Assembly: GCA_028023455.1 (NCBI GenBank)
Contig: JAQFVV010000276.1
Location: forward strand, 1,196,545 to 1,260,544
Direction of reading: 5' to 3'
Length of the DNA stretch: 64,000 nt
Source of the DNA: Epiperipatus broadwayi
Taxonomy: Eukaryota; Onychophora; Udeonychophora; Euonychophora; Peripatidae
Below, one piece after another: positions 62,764 through 64,000 of this stretch (position 1 is its first letter; each line of letters starts with the position of its first letter). The notes below the pieces were generated by a model, which saw only the letters and a program-made list of their open reading frames with translations, was not told the DNA's origin and made no database searches. The translations under genes and the position numbers were made by a program.

Positions 62764-64000
62764 TCATGCTGTCAATAAGTAGGAACAAACTTACAAAAGC
62801 TCTTGAATGTACTTTATTAAAGGCAAACAAAATCTAATTATTAGTTTAAAAATCTTATAATTTTGAAAAGTATAAACTATTCCGGAATATAAGAAAAGAT
62901 GCTGTTAACAAAGTAAGTTTTTTATATTATTTTGTCCTTAGAAAAATCTAGTCATCTAGTTGAAATGGCGTCTGCAGATAACAATTGCGTTATTAGTAAA
63001 AGAAATAACAATACAGATGTCAAATCAGTTGCGGAAGCCAGTAAGGAAAAAAAATCTTATGTTAATATTGCTGCAATGAAACCACAAAAAGCAATATTAG
63101 AAAATATTATACAGCAAGAGAATACAAAAAAAACGGAGAGGAAGGACAAATAGGCAGATTCAGGAGAGTCAATGCAATAGACATTTTTGAACTAAGTTTA
63201 GAAAATGAAGATGAGACACCTAATCATCTAACAGAACAAACTGAAGATAATTGGACAGAAGAAGAAATTCAAGAAATCAACATCCAGTTTAATAATACAA
63301 TACCGAACAAGTTATATGAATCTTTTAAAAAATTCTTTTCTAATAGAACATTAGTGCTCACAATTACAGATAGAAATATAACATTATATAAATTTCACAA
63401 AGAGTTATTATATCAAAAACTAACAGAAGAATACTTATGGGACTCAGTCTCAAAAATAGGTGAACATACAAACTCGCGATATATAGCTATACAATTTTTT
63501 AATGAAAATCAAAAAATGAGATTCAAATCACAAATAAAAACAATGGGTGGATATGCAATGATTGTTGTTGGTAAAAATCTGCAAAATTATTGTTCACGAA
63601 TCATTAAAAATGCATATTTTAGGTTGAGCTTTCATGATTTCAAAAGTATGGTCCAACCATTTGGACATGCTACATACATTAAACAAATCTTGTGCAATGA
63701 TACACCCACAGATATATACACCATTAGTTATCATTTTAAGATAAAGCTGCACCAGCATATTAAGCCAGAGAAATTCCAAGGCAAATTGTGGATCAGGGAG
63801 CAGTGTTATACCTAAACATTAAAGGGCTAAGGCCACAATGTTTTGGCTGTGGAGAAAGAAGCCATTTGATTATAGACTGTCCAAAGAATAAAAATAATAA
63901 AGGATTTGATTTATCAGAAGAAAGACTAGAAAAGAAAACAGGCTACTATAAACAAAAGGATATAAAGCAAATATTGACATCGGATGTGGTAACTCAGGGA
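62764..64000 (+). mobile_element. LINE-A copy 3: 5' part, running off the window
   Basis: A 5' UTR (about 62764-62964) is followed by ORF1. It lies head-to-tail behind copy 2 with only the microsatellite between. The window ends inside ORF1 or just before ORF2. Confidence 0.8.
62965..64000 (+). pseudogene. LINE-A ORF1 (CCHC zinc-knuckle RNA-binding protein), two frameshifts, partial
   Basis: The start is ATG at 62965 (MASADNNCVISKRNNN). The first frame runs to 63153. From about 63135, after an A8 run at 63126-63133, coding continues in another frame (GEEGQIGRFRRVNAIDIFEL) to 63815, including TITDRNITLYKF and QNYCSRIIKNAYFRLSFHDF. Near 63795 the frame changes again, giving LYLNIKGLRPQCFGCGERSH and IDCPKN, an intact CCHC knuckle (Cys-x2-Cys-x4-His-x4-Cys) at about 63836-63880. 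The frame is still open at 64000. ORF1 proteins coat LINE RNA. The two shifts could be real decay or, at the A-run, a sequencing error. Homology with 53012-53638 supports the assignment. Confidence 0.82.

Overview
The window looks like transposon-rich, non-coding nuclear DNA from an AT-rich invertebrate animal. The evidence is the element mix: Penelope-like elements, RTE and other non-LTR retrotransposons, an LTR element, a hAT transposon, tRNA-derived SINEs, and long (TA)n and (AAT)n microsatellites. The standard genetic code reads through the one large ORF. I could not pin the lineage (mollusc, arachnid, cnidarian and flatworm all seem possible), and I saw no convincing host gene.

Layout. 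0-3.3 kb: AT-rich sequence with a degraded retroelement tail and a foldback repeat. 3.35-5.76 kb: a decayed Penelope-like element (PLE1) flanked by inverted terminal repeats. 8.2-9.6 kb: a compact Gypsy deletion derivative with two 198-bp LTRs and a 5-bp target duplication. 10.4-11.4 kb and 13.3-15.3 kb: arrays of direct and inverted repeat units. 16.1-16.3 kb: a foldback. 18.34-22.79 kb: a full-length hAT transposon with an intact 830-aa transposase and a perfect 8-bp target duplication. 23-35 kb: mostly AT-rich unique sequence, with a SINE, dispersed repeats and TA tracts. 35.7-37.0 kb: a truncated PLE (PLE3) in nested inverted repeats. 37.6-38.6 kb: an LTR-like/promoter-like segment. 38.6-47.2 kb: little recognisable beyond a second SINE at 46.4 kb. 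47.3-49.7 kb: PLE2, with inverted arms of roughly 0.9 kb and a 353-bp palindromic insertion. 49.8-64 kb: a cluster of non-LTR retrotransposons (three copies of one family, LINE-A, and one RTE element), each detectable 3' end running into a trinucleotide array.

The only gene that looks functional is the hAT transposase. The rest is an archive of retroelement activity: PLEs with inverted terminal repeats, LINEs apparently seeding microsatellites, and SINEs that depend on LINE machinery.

The most interesting signal is a hammerhead-ribozyme-like fold (about 48416-48459) inside the palindromic insertion in PLE2. Degenerate versions recur in the 13.3-15.3 kb array. This suggests a family of short ribozyme-bearing, retrozyme-like repeats that insert with about 12-bp target duplications. 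A second notable point is that all five differences I counted between the Gypsy LTRs are CpG transitions, consistent with past cytosine methylation of the element.
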